Shown: piece after piece, positions 38,844 through 46,562 of the stretch
How the letters are laid out: every line of letters begins with the position of its first letter
Position numbering within the stretch: position 1 is the first letter of the stretch
Source of the DNA: Oscillibacter sp.
GTDB taxonomy: Bacteria > Bacillota > Clostridia > Oscillospirales > Oscillospiraceae
DNA length: 46,657 nt
Direction: 5' to 3'
Assembly: GCA_014799925.1 (NCBI GenBank)
Contig: JAAVHC010000033.1
Span: 1-46,657 of the forward strand
Translations under genes and position numbers: made by a program
Notes under the pieces: generated by a model
Seen by the model: the letters and a program-made list of their open reading frames with translations, nothing else
Databases searched by the model: none
What the model was told of the DNA's origin: nothing

Positions 38844-41174
38844 TTATAAAAGTATCCGGTCTATGAACGCCTGCGCCTGTTTGTTCAGGACGATATGGCC
38901 CATATTTTCCTCGTTCCAGGCGTCCAGCAGCCCCACAATATGGGCGACGCCCGCCCGGTACTCCGCCGTATCCTGCTCATACTCCTCCAGAAGATCAAAC
39001 GCCCTCTGCCATACGGTGGAATCTGAGGAAACATAGGCCACATACCGCTCCGTCATCTCCAGTCCCTTCTCCGTGCGCCCCGTGTCCAGATAGTATTCCG
39101 CCAGGTAGATGGGGATGGTATTGGAGTCGATTTTCTCCAGCCGGGCGGCATATTTGTCCGCCTGACGCAGGGCATCCTCGTCCGCCTCTGTACCGGTGAC
39201 CCACGCCACATAGGTGAGCATATGGTCCGCTTTCTCAAAGGGGTCCAGCGCAGCGGCCCGCTCCAGCTGCTCCAGACTCGACGCCGAGGCCGTCATGCTC
39301 TGCGCCGCCATATTGCACCCCAGCAGCACCCCAAACACCCCCAGCAGAGCGCATGCTGCCAGCGCCAGTCCGTTCCGGGCGGCTTTTTTTTCTGCCCAGG
39401 CGGGGATGGGGAGGGCGTCCCCGCAGCACAGGGAAATGGAGGCGAACACGCCGAAGAGGAAGGGAAGGGAGGCGAAATAGGAGAATATTCCTTCTACCAT
39501 GGCATGACCGGCCATAAAGGCCAGCGCCGCGCCCAGAGCCGGAGCCAGGGGATGTTTCCGCCCCCGCCAGATCGAGGCCGCGGACACGATCAGCAGGCCC
39601 AGGAACAGGATCAGCCCCACGACCCCTGTCTCCACCAGAGTCTGGATATAGTGATTGTGGGCATATTTGGTGTAGTAGTAGAAGGACTGCACGCTGGTCA
39701 CGCCGTTTGCATAGGCGCCAAGGCCCAGGCCGAATATCGGGCTGCGGCGGAACAGCTTGAGACCGTCCTCAAAGAATACGAACCGCTGGATGGCGTTCTG
39801 GTTGGCCCGCAGTCCCTGGAGCCGGTTCGCGATAAAGCCGGGGAGCAGGCGGTAACGCAGCGGGACGCTTCCCGAGCCGTTCTCTCCCGCAAAGCCCGCC
39901 GATTCCAGCCGCGTCTCTGTGCGCGCCGTAAATTGAAACCACACGACCAGGCTGTCCTCCGGTACGGTGAACGCCGCCTGAGAAAGTGCGCCTCTGTACA
40001 GCTCCGAGCTGGTATGCATCATGGTGTCCGACCGGTTCTGACTCTGGATGACGACAAGAGGGTCGCCGTCTGTCTCCGCCTCCAGGGTATAGGTCCCCGG
40101 CGCCGGATAGGCGGAGCGGCGCAGGGAATCCCCTGCCTGGAGGGTTACGCCGGCGGTGAAATTGCAGGCGGCGGCAATAAATATCACCAGGACCGCCAGG
40201 ATGGCGGCAGCCAGGAGAAGCACCGTCTTTCCGTATCCGGCCAGTTTTACCGCCAGCCGCCGCCCTGCCAGCAGGTCCAGGGCGCACAGCGCCGCCGCGC
40301 CGCCGGCCGCGCACAGCAGGGGAATGGGCCGCACCCCGTCCCAGGCAGTCATGGAGGTCAGGGAGATGGGAAAGGCCGCCAGCATGGTTACGGCCAGCGT
40401 CTCGACCATGAGGATCAGCATACTTGTCCGCTGGTCCCTCCCCGTCAGCGCCAGAAGCACCAGAAAAGCCGGAACAATCATGGCGCACGCGCCCATACTG
40501 AAGGTCAGTATAAAGGCCAGGGCGTTGATAAACAGGCAAACCAGATGGGCCGCCCGTTCTCCTTTTTTTTCGGAGGTGACGACCAGCCCCAGCGCCAGCA
40601 GAACGCCGATCCCCATACATGCCGCGAACGCGTTGGGATAAATAAAGACGGAGGTCATGCGGGCCCCGTCCTCCACCACCTTCAGGTCCATATAGTCGGG
40701 AGTAAACCAGCTCAGGACCGTCAGCACCGGCGTGCTGATCCATCGGGTGGAAAGCAGATCAATGCTGACCAGGCCCGCCACAGCCGCGCTGCCGACCAGA
40801 ACGGACGCCGCCTTCCGCTCCGGTTTTTCTTTCCCGATGAATGCAAGGAGAAGCAGCGCCATACAAAACGCGGCGACCACCTTCAGCAGTTCGTTCAGCG
40901 CGAATTTTCCCGAGATCGCGTACAAGGCGCTCACCCCGTCCATCAGGACCACCAGACCCAGCGCCAGAACGGGCGGATTGAGCCGGTCCCTCAGTCTGTC
41001 GTAGAACAGAAACGCCGCAGACAGGGTCAGCGGGACCAGCAGCATCGCCGCGGCCTTGACGGTGGCCGCCGAGCTCAGGCAGACCGCCAGGAAAAACATT
41101 GCCGCGCCCAGTACAATGTCCAGCTGTTGGAAACCGGACCATGCCAGGGAGGAAGACCTGGGTTTGCGGGTCAT
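38844..41174 (-). CDS. O-antigen ligase/polymerase-like (Wzy_C) membrane protein
   Basis: A 776-residue polytopic protein of the O-antigen ligase/polymerase superfamily, with about 12 membrane helices and a large extracellular loop (about residues 345-460). The signature YAHNHYIQTLVETGVVGLILFLGLL (Wzy_C) follows. The C-terminal 130 residues have two TPR-like helix pairs (LEQLERAAALDPFEKADHMLT, LAEYYLDTGRTEKGLEMTERY). It probably polymerises or ligates the polysaccharide made by this locus. Starts 133 bases after the secreted-protein gene stop. Confidence 0.85.
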   Translation of the reverse strand: MTRKPRSSSLAWSGFQQLDIVLGAAMFFLAVCLSSAATVKAAAMLLVPLTLSAAFLFYDRLRDRLNPPVLALGLVVLMDGVSALYAISGKFALNELLKVVAAFCMALLLLAFIGKEKPERKAASVLVGSAAVAGLVSIDLLSTRWISTPVLTVLSWFTPDYMDLKVVEDGARMTSVFIYPNAFAACMGIGVLLALGLVVTSEKKGERAAHLVCLFINALAFILTFSMGACAMIVPAFLVLLALTGRDQRTSMLILMVETLAVTMLAAFPISLTSMTAWDGVRPIPLLCAAGGAAALCALDLLAGRRLAVKLAGYGKTVLLLAAAILAVLVIFIAAACNFTAGVTLQAGDSLRRSAYPAPGTYTLEAETDGDPLVVIQSQNRSDTMMHTSSELYRGALSQAAFTVPEDSLVVWFQFTARTETRLESAGFAGENGSGSVPLRYRLLPGFIANRLQGLRANQNAIQRFVFFEDGLKLFRRSPIFGLGLGAYANGVTSVQSFYYYTKYAHNHYIQTLVETGVVGLILFLGLLIVSAASIWRGRKHPLAPALGAALAFMAGHAMVEGIFSYFASLPFLFGVFASISLCCGDALPIPAWAEKKAARNGLALAACALLGVFGVLLGCNMAAQSMTASASSLEQLERAAALDPFEKADHMLTYVAWVTGTEADEDALRQADKYAARLEKIDSNTIPIYLAEYYLDTGRTEKGLEMTERYVAYVSSDSTVWQRAFDLLEEYEQDTAEYRAGVAHIVGLLDAWNEENMGHIVLNKQAQAFIDRILL

Positions 41175-41239
41175 TTCATCTCACCTCATTTACAGATTCC
41201 CTCACCAAACCCTCCGCCGTTATGCCGGGGAGTTTGGTG

Positions 41240-41295
41240 AAGGAAGGGGCCGAAGCCCCTTCCTTTCTTTTGCCCGCCGCTTCAAGGGAAGCGGC
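41240..41295. terminator. Pair of hairpins after the secreted-protein gene
   Basis: AAGGAAGGGGC/GCCCCTTCCTT (41240-41250, 41255-41265) with a T-tract on the plus side, and GCCGCTTC/GAAGCGGC (41276-41283, 41288-41295). An outer TCACCAAAC/GTTTGGTGA pair encloses further bases. They probably end the minus-strand transcript from 41910. Confidence 0.55.
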
Positions 41296-41307
41296 GTTCA
41301 GGATACT

Positions 41308-41910
41308 TTAGGGATTAACCTGGAAGCCCTCGGCATCCTTCAGCTCCTTGCCGTTCACCCAGAGGGAAGCGGCAACGCCGTTCTCGGTAGCCTCAGCCGT
41401 GACCTTCACGATGCCGGAAGTCCCAGCCTTGGCGGTGATCAGGTCGTTGGAGATGGAGATGGTGGCCACAGAGCTCTCAATGGTCAGGTCCGCGCTGGTT
41501 TTCTTGGCCAGGGAAGTCAGGGCCCTGGCGGGGAGGCAGACATTGATCTTGCCCGCGTCCTCGCCGTTGATTACCAGCGTGATCTTGCCGTCCACAACAG
41601 CGTCGGCCAGCTTCTTCACAGCCGCATCCGTCAGCATGACGGTAGCGACGTCATCCGTCACGGTCGCATTGATGACCGCCGCGCCTTCCTCGACCGCGAT
41701 CTTGTCAGCGCCCAGCGCCGCCGCAGCGGTGGAGGTGTTGGAATCAATGGGAAGGAACACACTGGTGTCCTTGTTCCCGCTGTAGGGGTTGTTGCCATAG
41801 GGGTTGTTGCCTTCGCTGGTTCCGGCGGCGCTAACGGCCAGAGCGGTGGCGGGCACCATGGCCAGGACCATGACCAGGACCAGCAGTTTGGCAATGAATT
41901 GCTTTTTCAT
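41308..41910 (-). CDS. Secreted Ig/beta-rich protein of the EPS locus
   Basis: A 200-residue exported protein. Residues 1-30 are a signal peptide (KKQFIAKLLVLVMVLAMVPATALAVSAAG). A short repeat GNNPYGNNPYSGN follows, then a beta-rich domain (INATVTDDVATVMLTDAAVKKL, KITLVINGEDAGKI, ASLWVNGKEL) reminiscent of domains in S-layer and SLH surface proteins, but without SLH repeats. The start at 41910 has AGGAGT upstream; the longer frame to 42042 has no homology. Role unknown; it lies inside the EPS locus and may be a surface or matrix protein. Confidence 0.7.
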   Translation of the reverse strand: MKKQFIAKLLVLVMVLAMVPATALAVSAAGTSEGNNPYGNNPYSGNKDTSVFLPIDSNTSTAAAALGADKIAVEEGAAVINATVTDDVATVMLTDAAVKKLADAVVDGKITLVINGEDAGKINVCLPARALTSLAKKTSADLTIESSVATISISNDLITAKAGTSGIVKVTAEATENGVAASLWVNGKELKDAEGFQVNP

Positions 41911-41972
41911 GATTGTATTTACTCCTGTCAGATTACATTCAAATTTGGTTTGGTTTCCTCTGCTATCGCTGC

Positions 41973-42071
41973 TTATCGATTCAGCAGCCCGTTCCATTTG
42001 TCTGGAGGCCCACGCACCAAAGAGCAGTATTGACGCTTCCAATAGGTATGGGCTCTCTGATTTTTGCCCAT
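41973..42071 (-). CDS. Short ORF with strong ribosome site
   Basis: A 32-residue frame beginning MGKNQRAHTYWKRQYC, basic and without known homology. It has a very strong AAAGGAGGTG site eight bases before its ATG. It could be a leader peptide before the secreted-protein gene or the remnant of a gene. Confidence 0.35.
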   Translation of the reverse strand: MGKNQRAHTYWKRQYCSLVRGPPDKWNGLLNR

Positions 42072-42089
42072 GGACTTCTCACCTCCTTT

Positions 42090-42530
42090 CCAAGTAAACG
42101 CACCGAGTTGGCTTCGGGGATATGTGTCATGGGGGGCGGCTCTGCCGTCAGTTCTTTCGCCTTTTCACCCGCGGCGGCAATGGTCTGGTCCATTATGCAA
42201 CTTCGGTGCTCACCCAGCCGTCCGCCAAACGTAACATTGGGATATACTTCGGCCAGCTTCAGATACTGCTGGTAGAGCGCTTTGTTTTCTCATCTTTCAC
42301 CGGATCATACCGCTCTTGCCCCGGTCCCCATTCCCCGGCATGCTTCCGGGTAATGGCCGTTTCAGAGCTGTGCGCTCCAGTGAAACGCTTGTGTTCCATC
42401 ATGCGGGAGAAGGGTATGCCGCCGTCCGAATATCCGCGGCGGCCCCATCCCCCAAAATCCGGCTCCTCTAAAATTTCCTCTTCAAAACGCGGACCGTGGA
42501 ACTCCGACCGGCCCGGGCTGTACTCAAAAG
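42090..42530 (-). pseudogene. glf: UDP-galactopyranose mutase (glf) remnant
   Basis: The minus strand encodes a C-terminal part of Glf, the enzyme that makes UDP-galactofuranose. One frame reads FEEEILEEPDFGGWG, then GGIPFSRMMEHKRF, then ERYDPVKDEK. A second frame continues LYQQYLKLAEVYPNVTFGGR and GEHRSCIMDQTIAAA. The switch falls in an A run (minus strand GAGAAAACAAAGCG, near 42286); adding one A restores DEKNKALYQQY. The 5' half is missing. The rest of 42530-42920 shows no recognisable gene. Confidence 0.7.
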
Positions 42531-42786
42531 CTTTTCGGTCAGCGGACCGCGGTTCTCCGCCGGAACGTCTGCGTATTGTTTATGTAACCGCCTTACGCGG
42601 TATGGCAGGAGCGTTATGCCTTGAGCAGCACCATCCCGGAGCTCTTTTTGGCCCGTATGGAAATGTGCGCCCCGCCCTCTTTGCCGGATTTGCAAAAACG
42701 TCTTCCGCCTGCGTGACGGCAGCGGACGGCCTCTCGCCCAACTGTCTTCCATACAACGGAAGGATGCTTCTGCCGATACATAGTAT

Positions 42787-42815
42787 ATAATAGCATCAAG
42801 TGACCAAAAAAGCAA
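42787..42815 (-). promoter_or_regulatory. Promoter facing the glf remnant
   Basis: On the minus strand, TTGCTT (42815-42810), a 17-base spacer and TATTAT (42792-42787). No intact gene lies directly downstream; it may drive the secreted protein. Confidence 0.4.
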
Positions 42816-42922
42816 CAATAAATTCCCACCAAATCCAGGTGTGAAAATATCCCAGAAAGCACTTCCGGGAGTGTGGACATCCGGAGGGAAGGAAACAACT
42901 CACGTTAGGATGCGCCCCGCAT

Positions 42923-44236
42923 TTATTGCAGGATATCCCGGATATTTTCCTGGATACGCTGGGACAGCTGCTCATACTGCGTCCGTTCCTCACGGCTGAA
43001 GCCGGACAGCCGGGCCGCTTCAAAATCCTTCAGGGCGTTTTCCAATTCCTCCCGTACCGCTTCAGCGGCGGGAGGAAACGAGATTTGCAGCGTCTTTTCC
43101 CGGCTGTCCGGGATATGCGTTTCCGTGACGGAAACCAGCCCCTTGCCCGCCAGCCGCTGAAGCTGCATGGATAAGCTGCCCTTCGATAGTCCTGTGAAGT
43201 CTGCGAGGGCCTTCCGGGTACTGGCTCCGGACTGGCACAGCTGCAGCAGCAGACGTACTTCTTGAAGCAACAGGCCGTTTTTCTGCGCGACAGGCTCCAG
43301 ATAATAGTCCAGCAGCTTCCGTTCCCGGAACTGATCGAACAGGATGCCCTCCCCAATTAACATGCCGGGACAGACCTGGATGCGTTCATTGCCCAGCTTT
43401 GTGGAAACAAGAGGAAGAGGCAGCGCCGCACCGTCCTGCGCGGCGTCGAACAGGAAGCGGTAGATCTTCAGACGGTGCTTTTCGTATTCGGCCTCATCCA
43501 AAACCGACTTGTAAAACTGCTGATAATAATCAAACAGCATCAGCTTTGTGCGTACCGTTTTGGAAATGCTGATCCCCTGGTTTACCAGAGAGCCTTTGGT
43601 TTTTACATAGTAGTAAACCGGCACCTGCAGCGCAAAGAAGCGCCGGGCATGGCGGATATATTCCAGATTGAACAGAAAGTCCTCGCACCAACTGACCGCC
43701 GGGTCCATCCGCAGATGATGCTCCTCGATGATATCCCTCCGATACAGCTTGTTCCACAGTACGCCATAGTAGAAATCGGCGGGGTTTTCCATCATATAGG
43801 CGACATACTCCTCGCGGGTGAGGGGGCCGTCTTTATCAATGTCGCCTTTCGGAGAAACCCGCTCCCCCACAACGCGGAAAAAGTCGGAGATGACCATATC
43901 GCATTGGTTCTCTTCCGCCGCCCGGACGAGGAGCTTGGTGGCGTTGGGCGTGATCCAGTCGTCGGCGTCCAGAAATTGCAGGTAGCGGCCCTGAGCGATG
44001 GATATGGCCTGGTTCCGGGTGTCGGATACGCCGGAGTTGGCTTTGTGGATGACCTTGACGCGGCTGTCCTGGCGCGCAAAAGTGTCGCAGATAGCGCCGG
44101 AAGCATCCGCGCTGCCGTCGTCCGCCAGGATCAGCTGCAGGTCCGTGTATTCCTGACTGAGGACGCTTTCCACACAACGGCGCAGAGTCGCCTCCGCGTT
44201 GTAAACAGGGACAATGATACTGACATAGGGTTCCAT
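42923..44236 (-). CDS. GT2 glycosyltransferase fused to a MarR-type winged helix
   Basis: A single 437-residue frame. Residues 1-235 are a GT-A (GT2) domain: VSIIVPVYNAEATLRRCVES, LILADDGSADAS, LDADDWITPNAT and AVSWCEDFLFN. Residues about 305-437 have the full MarR pattern: KLLDYYLEPVAQKNGLLLQE, VRLLLQLCQSGASTRKALAD, FTGLSKGSLSMQLQRLAGKG, then the wing (TETHIPDSREKTLQISF) and the dimerisation helix ending GFSREERTQYEQLSQRIQEN. No stop or frameshift separates them. The fusion suggests a transferase that also binds DNA. It has its own strong promoter overlapped by an inverted repeat (44275-44310), and it is next to EPS genes. I know of no described function for this fusion. Confidence 0.92.
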   Translation of the reverse strand: MEPYVSIIVPVYNAEATLRRCVESVLSQEYTDLQLILADDGSADASGAICDTFARQDSRVKVIHKANSGVSDTRNQAISIAQGRYLQFLDADDWITPNATKLLVRAAEENQCDMVISDFFRVVGERVSPKGDIDKDGPLTREEYVAYMMENPADFYYGVLWNKLYRRDIIEEHHLRMDPAVSWCEDFLFNLEYIRHARRFFALQVPVYYYVKTKGSLVNQGISISKTVRTKLMLFDYYQQFYKSVLDEAEYEKHRLKIYRFLFDAAQDGAALPLPLVSTKLGNERIQVCPGMLIGEGILFDQFRERKLLDYYLEPVAQKNGLLLQEVRLLLQLCQSGASTRKALADFTGLSKGSLSMQLQRLAGKGLVSVTETHIPDSREKTLQISFPPAAEAVREELENALKDFEAARLSGFSREERTQYEQLSQRIQENIRDILQ

Positions 44237-44269
44237 AGAAACGCTCCTGATTCAAGATTTCAACACGAT

Positions 44270-44299
44270 ATTATAACCTTATCTCTCCACTTTTGTCAA
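44270..44299 (-). promoter_or_regulatory. Promoter of the GT2-MarR gene
   Basis: On the minus strand, perfect TTGACA (44299-44294), an 18-base spacer and perfect TATAAT (44275-44270), 34 bases before the ATG. Confidence 0.8.
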
Positions 44300-44310
44300 T
44301 TCATAAGGTT
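44275..44310. promoter_or_regulatory. Inverted repeat flanking the GT2-MarR promoter
   Basis: AACCTTAT (44275-44282) and ATAAGGTT (44303-44310) are perfect inverted 8-mers 20 bases apart. One touches the -10 box and the other lies just upstream of -35. A candidate autoregulatory operator for the MarR domain. Confidence 0.5.
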
Positions 44311-44331
44311 CTGCTCTCAGGGCAACAGCAT

Positions 44332-45611
44332 TTAAAGTTTAGCAAAAAGGATAGCAAGAAAGCGGTCGGGATCAAGAGCAGCCGAGAAGCGTTTTTTCTT
44401 CATACTGACCCTGGGACCGAAATCAGCGTGTTTGCAAAGAGCAAGAGCAGTTTTGCGGAGGATATTCAGGTTGAGAGGGGACATATCTTTTCTGGCTTTG
44501 GAAGAATCTTCGTCAAAAACAATATCCAAAGCCCAGTGGAGTTGATTTTCGATAGACCAATGTTTGCGCACAGCATAAGAAAACCGTTCAATATCTGTTA
44601 AAGAAGTAATGAAAAAGCGAGTATCCATACTTGTTGTGCCATTTTTAGTCACAGTTGAGCATACGGAACCAACCGCTTTCAGTCCAGCCCATTCGCTGCA
44701 CTCCGGCAGCCAGGACAGGTCGGTCAGCAGGCGGTATTCTCGCTTTTCTATTCTTCCATGGTCCTTATCTCTTGTGACATGGCAAGGCAAATCCTTACTG
44801 AAATCTTGGAAATACAGAGAAATATTCTCCAGCAAAGATGGTTGGTTTCCTTTTAATCCAATCACATAGTCCGCTTTGCCGTCCTGGATTTTTTGGACAA
44901 TGGTCTTTTGGCAGCTCATGGCATCTGCGGTCACTATGCTCCCCTCCACGTTAAGGGAATCCAATAGTTCCGGAACAGCCGTGATTTCGTTGGATTTTTC
45001 CTCTGTTACCAGTTCTCCCAGTACCAGTTGGTGTTCTGCCACAAACGCACTGACCACATGATAGGCCTTATGACTTTTGCTTTTGCTGCCACATATTGTT
45101 TTTCCATCTATCGCGATTACAGTTCCTTTTTCCCAATGGCAGCCCAACCAATCATACAGGCATTCTGACAACGTTTCCGGGTTGATTCGTTCAAATACTC
45201 GCCGAAATGTGTCGCTGTCTGGTATTCCATGTGGCAACTCCAGGAATTTCCGCAGCCATTCCTCTCTTAGAGCAGTTCCCAGAAATAATGAGAAAAAAGG
45301 AAGCGAGGGCAGGGAACGCAGGGCAAGGCGGAGGACACAGACGGGCTGACGCCCGTCAAGGACAACAACGCGGCCATGCGTTTTCTGGACCGCTGAACTT
45401 TTCTCAGTATTTTTGGGTGCTGCTCTAGCTCCCCGAATGCCTCCATATCCGTGAAGTCTTCTCCGTTGCACAGCAGGGTACACAGTCCGATGATGATTAT
45501 GTCTTCCAGCTTATGGAGAATGTGCCCGCCTACTGTCCTTCGTGGATCCTCCATCTCGCCAATGCTGTTTTTAAACTCCTCTAAATGAGCAAAATTAAAA
45601 ACTGCACAAAA
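44332..45611 (-). pseudogene. ISAs1 transposase interrupted by a MITE
   Basis: The DDE transposase of the ISAs1 family is readable in two pieces. The first (about 45611-45428) reads HLEEFKNSIGEMEDPRRTVG and LCTLLCNGEDFTDMEAFGEL. The second (45267-44332) reads REEWLRKFLELPHGIPDSDT, GTVIAIDGKTICGSK (catalytic Asp), SIVTADAMSCQKTIV, KADYVIGLKGNQP and HWSIENQLHWALDIVFDEDS to the end. Between them a 156-bp element plus a TA duplication shifts the frame. Removing it rejoins AFGEL with REEW in frame, so the gene was intact before the insertion. The true N terminus is unclear. Confidence 0.88.
45270..45425. mobile_element. 156-bp MITE with TA target duplication
   Basis: Terminal inverted repeats of about 27 bp start GAGCAG at both ends, with 23 of 27 positions identical and a shared TGAGAAAA. 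The element is flanked by TA on both sides (45268-45269, 45426-45427), the duplication made by IS630/Tc1-mariner type transposases. It has no coding capacity. Its interior has ACGGGC/GCCCGT and resembles 33450-33480. Confidence 0.8.
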
Positions 45612-45654
45612 GGGTTCTAAAACGACGAATAGCGGCAGACAAAGACAGCGATGC

Positions 45655-45858
45655 ATGCTGAACGAGCTTGTCCAGCGCATTGAGGTCCATCAGGCGGAGA
45701 AGGTCGATGGCGTTTGGGTACAGCGACTCACGATCCACTATAACTGTGTCGGAGCGATTACCATTCCAGAGAACTTGCCGCTCCCCATGCCGGACATCAC
45801 TGTGAATACCCGCAAGGGCGTATATGTCAGCTACCAGCCTGACAGCAAGGTGGGGTAG
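45655..45858 (+). pseudogene. Serine recombinase C-terminal fragment
   Basis: A 67-residue fragment matching the end of large serine recombinases of conjugative elements (DUF4368 region): MLNELVQRIEVHQAEKVDGV then VQRLTIHYNCVGAITIPENL and the C-terminal PDITVNTRKGVYVSYQPDS. The catalytic N-terminal parts are missing; the upstream sequence is the ISAs1 remnant, so the gene was cut by that event. Confidence 0.75.
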
Positions 45859-45862
45859 TGGT

Positions 45863-46216
45863 ATGACACAAAAAATCCGAGTTCTGCTTTATTGCCGCCT
45901 TGCCCGCGATGACAGCATGGTGATGGAGTGTCAGAAGGCATATCTGCGGCGCTGGGCTGCGGAGAATGGCTACACGGCCGTGGGTGAAATCACCGAGGTG
46001 GGCAGCGGCATCCAGCATGACCGCCCCGGCTTGGCCGAGGTTATGAGGGCCGTCCAGAAAAAAAGAATGGACGCTCTGGTGGTGAGGAAACTTGACCGTC
46101 TGGCCCGGCGTCCCCTGGACGCTTACTGGCTGATAGAGCAGCTCAAGAAAAAGGGCGTTGACCTTATCTGCACCGATGAAAAATTGACCCCTGACCTGTT
46201 TGTTACTCGCTTTTGA
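45863..46216 (+). CDS. Small resolvase-like protein lacking the catalytic serine
   Basis: A 117-residue protein equal to the resolvase N-terminal domain only: KIRVLLYCRLARDDSMVMEC, GEITEVGSGIQHDRPGLAEV, and ALVVRKLDRLARRPLDAYWL. The catalytic position of the YxRxS motif is Ala14 (codon GCC 45902-45904), so it cannot cut DNA by the usual serine mechanism. Such short variants accompany Clostridial integrative elements. The start at 45863 is close to the fragment stop at 45858. Confidence 0.7.
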   Translation: MTQKIRVLLYCRLARDDSMVMECQKAYLRRWAAENGYTAVGEITEVGSGIQHDRPGLAEVMRAVQKKRMDALVVRKLDRLARRPLDAYWLIEQLKKKGVDLICTDEKLTPDLFVTRF

Positions 46217-46225
46217 AATAAAGAA

Positions 46226-46272
46226 GGCGAGTGTTCTTACAGCATCTTTCAAATACTATAAGAACACTCGCC
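46226..46272. repeat. 14-bp perfect inverted repeat
   Basis: GGCGAGTGTTCTTA (46226-46239) and TAAGAACACTCGCC (46259-46272), 19-base loop, nine bases after the resolvase-like stop. It could be a terminator or a recombination site. Confidence 0.5.
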
Positions 46273-46425
46273 ATGGTTGCGGCGGTCTGCAACTAATTGT
46301 ATGTGCGACGTTTGATAATCGTATGGTCCGGTGATCCGGGCAGGCGCGGGGCGTTCCCCGCCACCCCGGATACGCGGTCCCCCTTATCCGGCATGAAGAT
46401 CTACAGAAGAAGAAAGGAGATCATC

Positions 46426-46562
46426 ATGCCGGTCCCTGATAATTTCGCTGATTTCCTTCGACGGTACAAGGAGGAGAATCATCTGTCTATCGCGGAGCTG
46501 TCCGATGAGCTGGGCATTGCCAAGTCCGCCGCTGTGAATTACCTCAGCGGCAGGTGCAACCC
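46426..46562 (+). pseudogene. Truncated HTH gene
   Basis: AAAGGAG precedes an ATG opening MPVPDNFADFLRRYKEENHL then SIAELSDELGIAKSAAVNYL and SGRCNP, a helix-turn-helix of the type found on integrative elements. The homology stops after about 45 codons at roughly 46560, where P-type ATPase sequence begins in another frame. Confidence 0.6.

Larger units (their letters stand above)
44318..45611 (-). mobile_element. ISAs1-family insertion sequence remnant
   Basis: Carries an ISAs1-type transposase (pseudogene entry). The low-coordinate end probably starts CAGGGCAACAGC at 44318, as ISAs1 ends commonly begin CAGGG. I could not find the matching end above 45600, so the element is probably truncated there, next to a recombinase fragment. 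Confidence 0.65.

Noticed and set aside
42122-42790. 222-codon plus-strand frame
   Set aside because: The minus strand over the same bases encodes recognisable Glf remnants, and the plus frame has no protein-like pattern.
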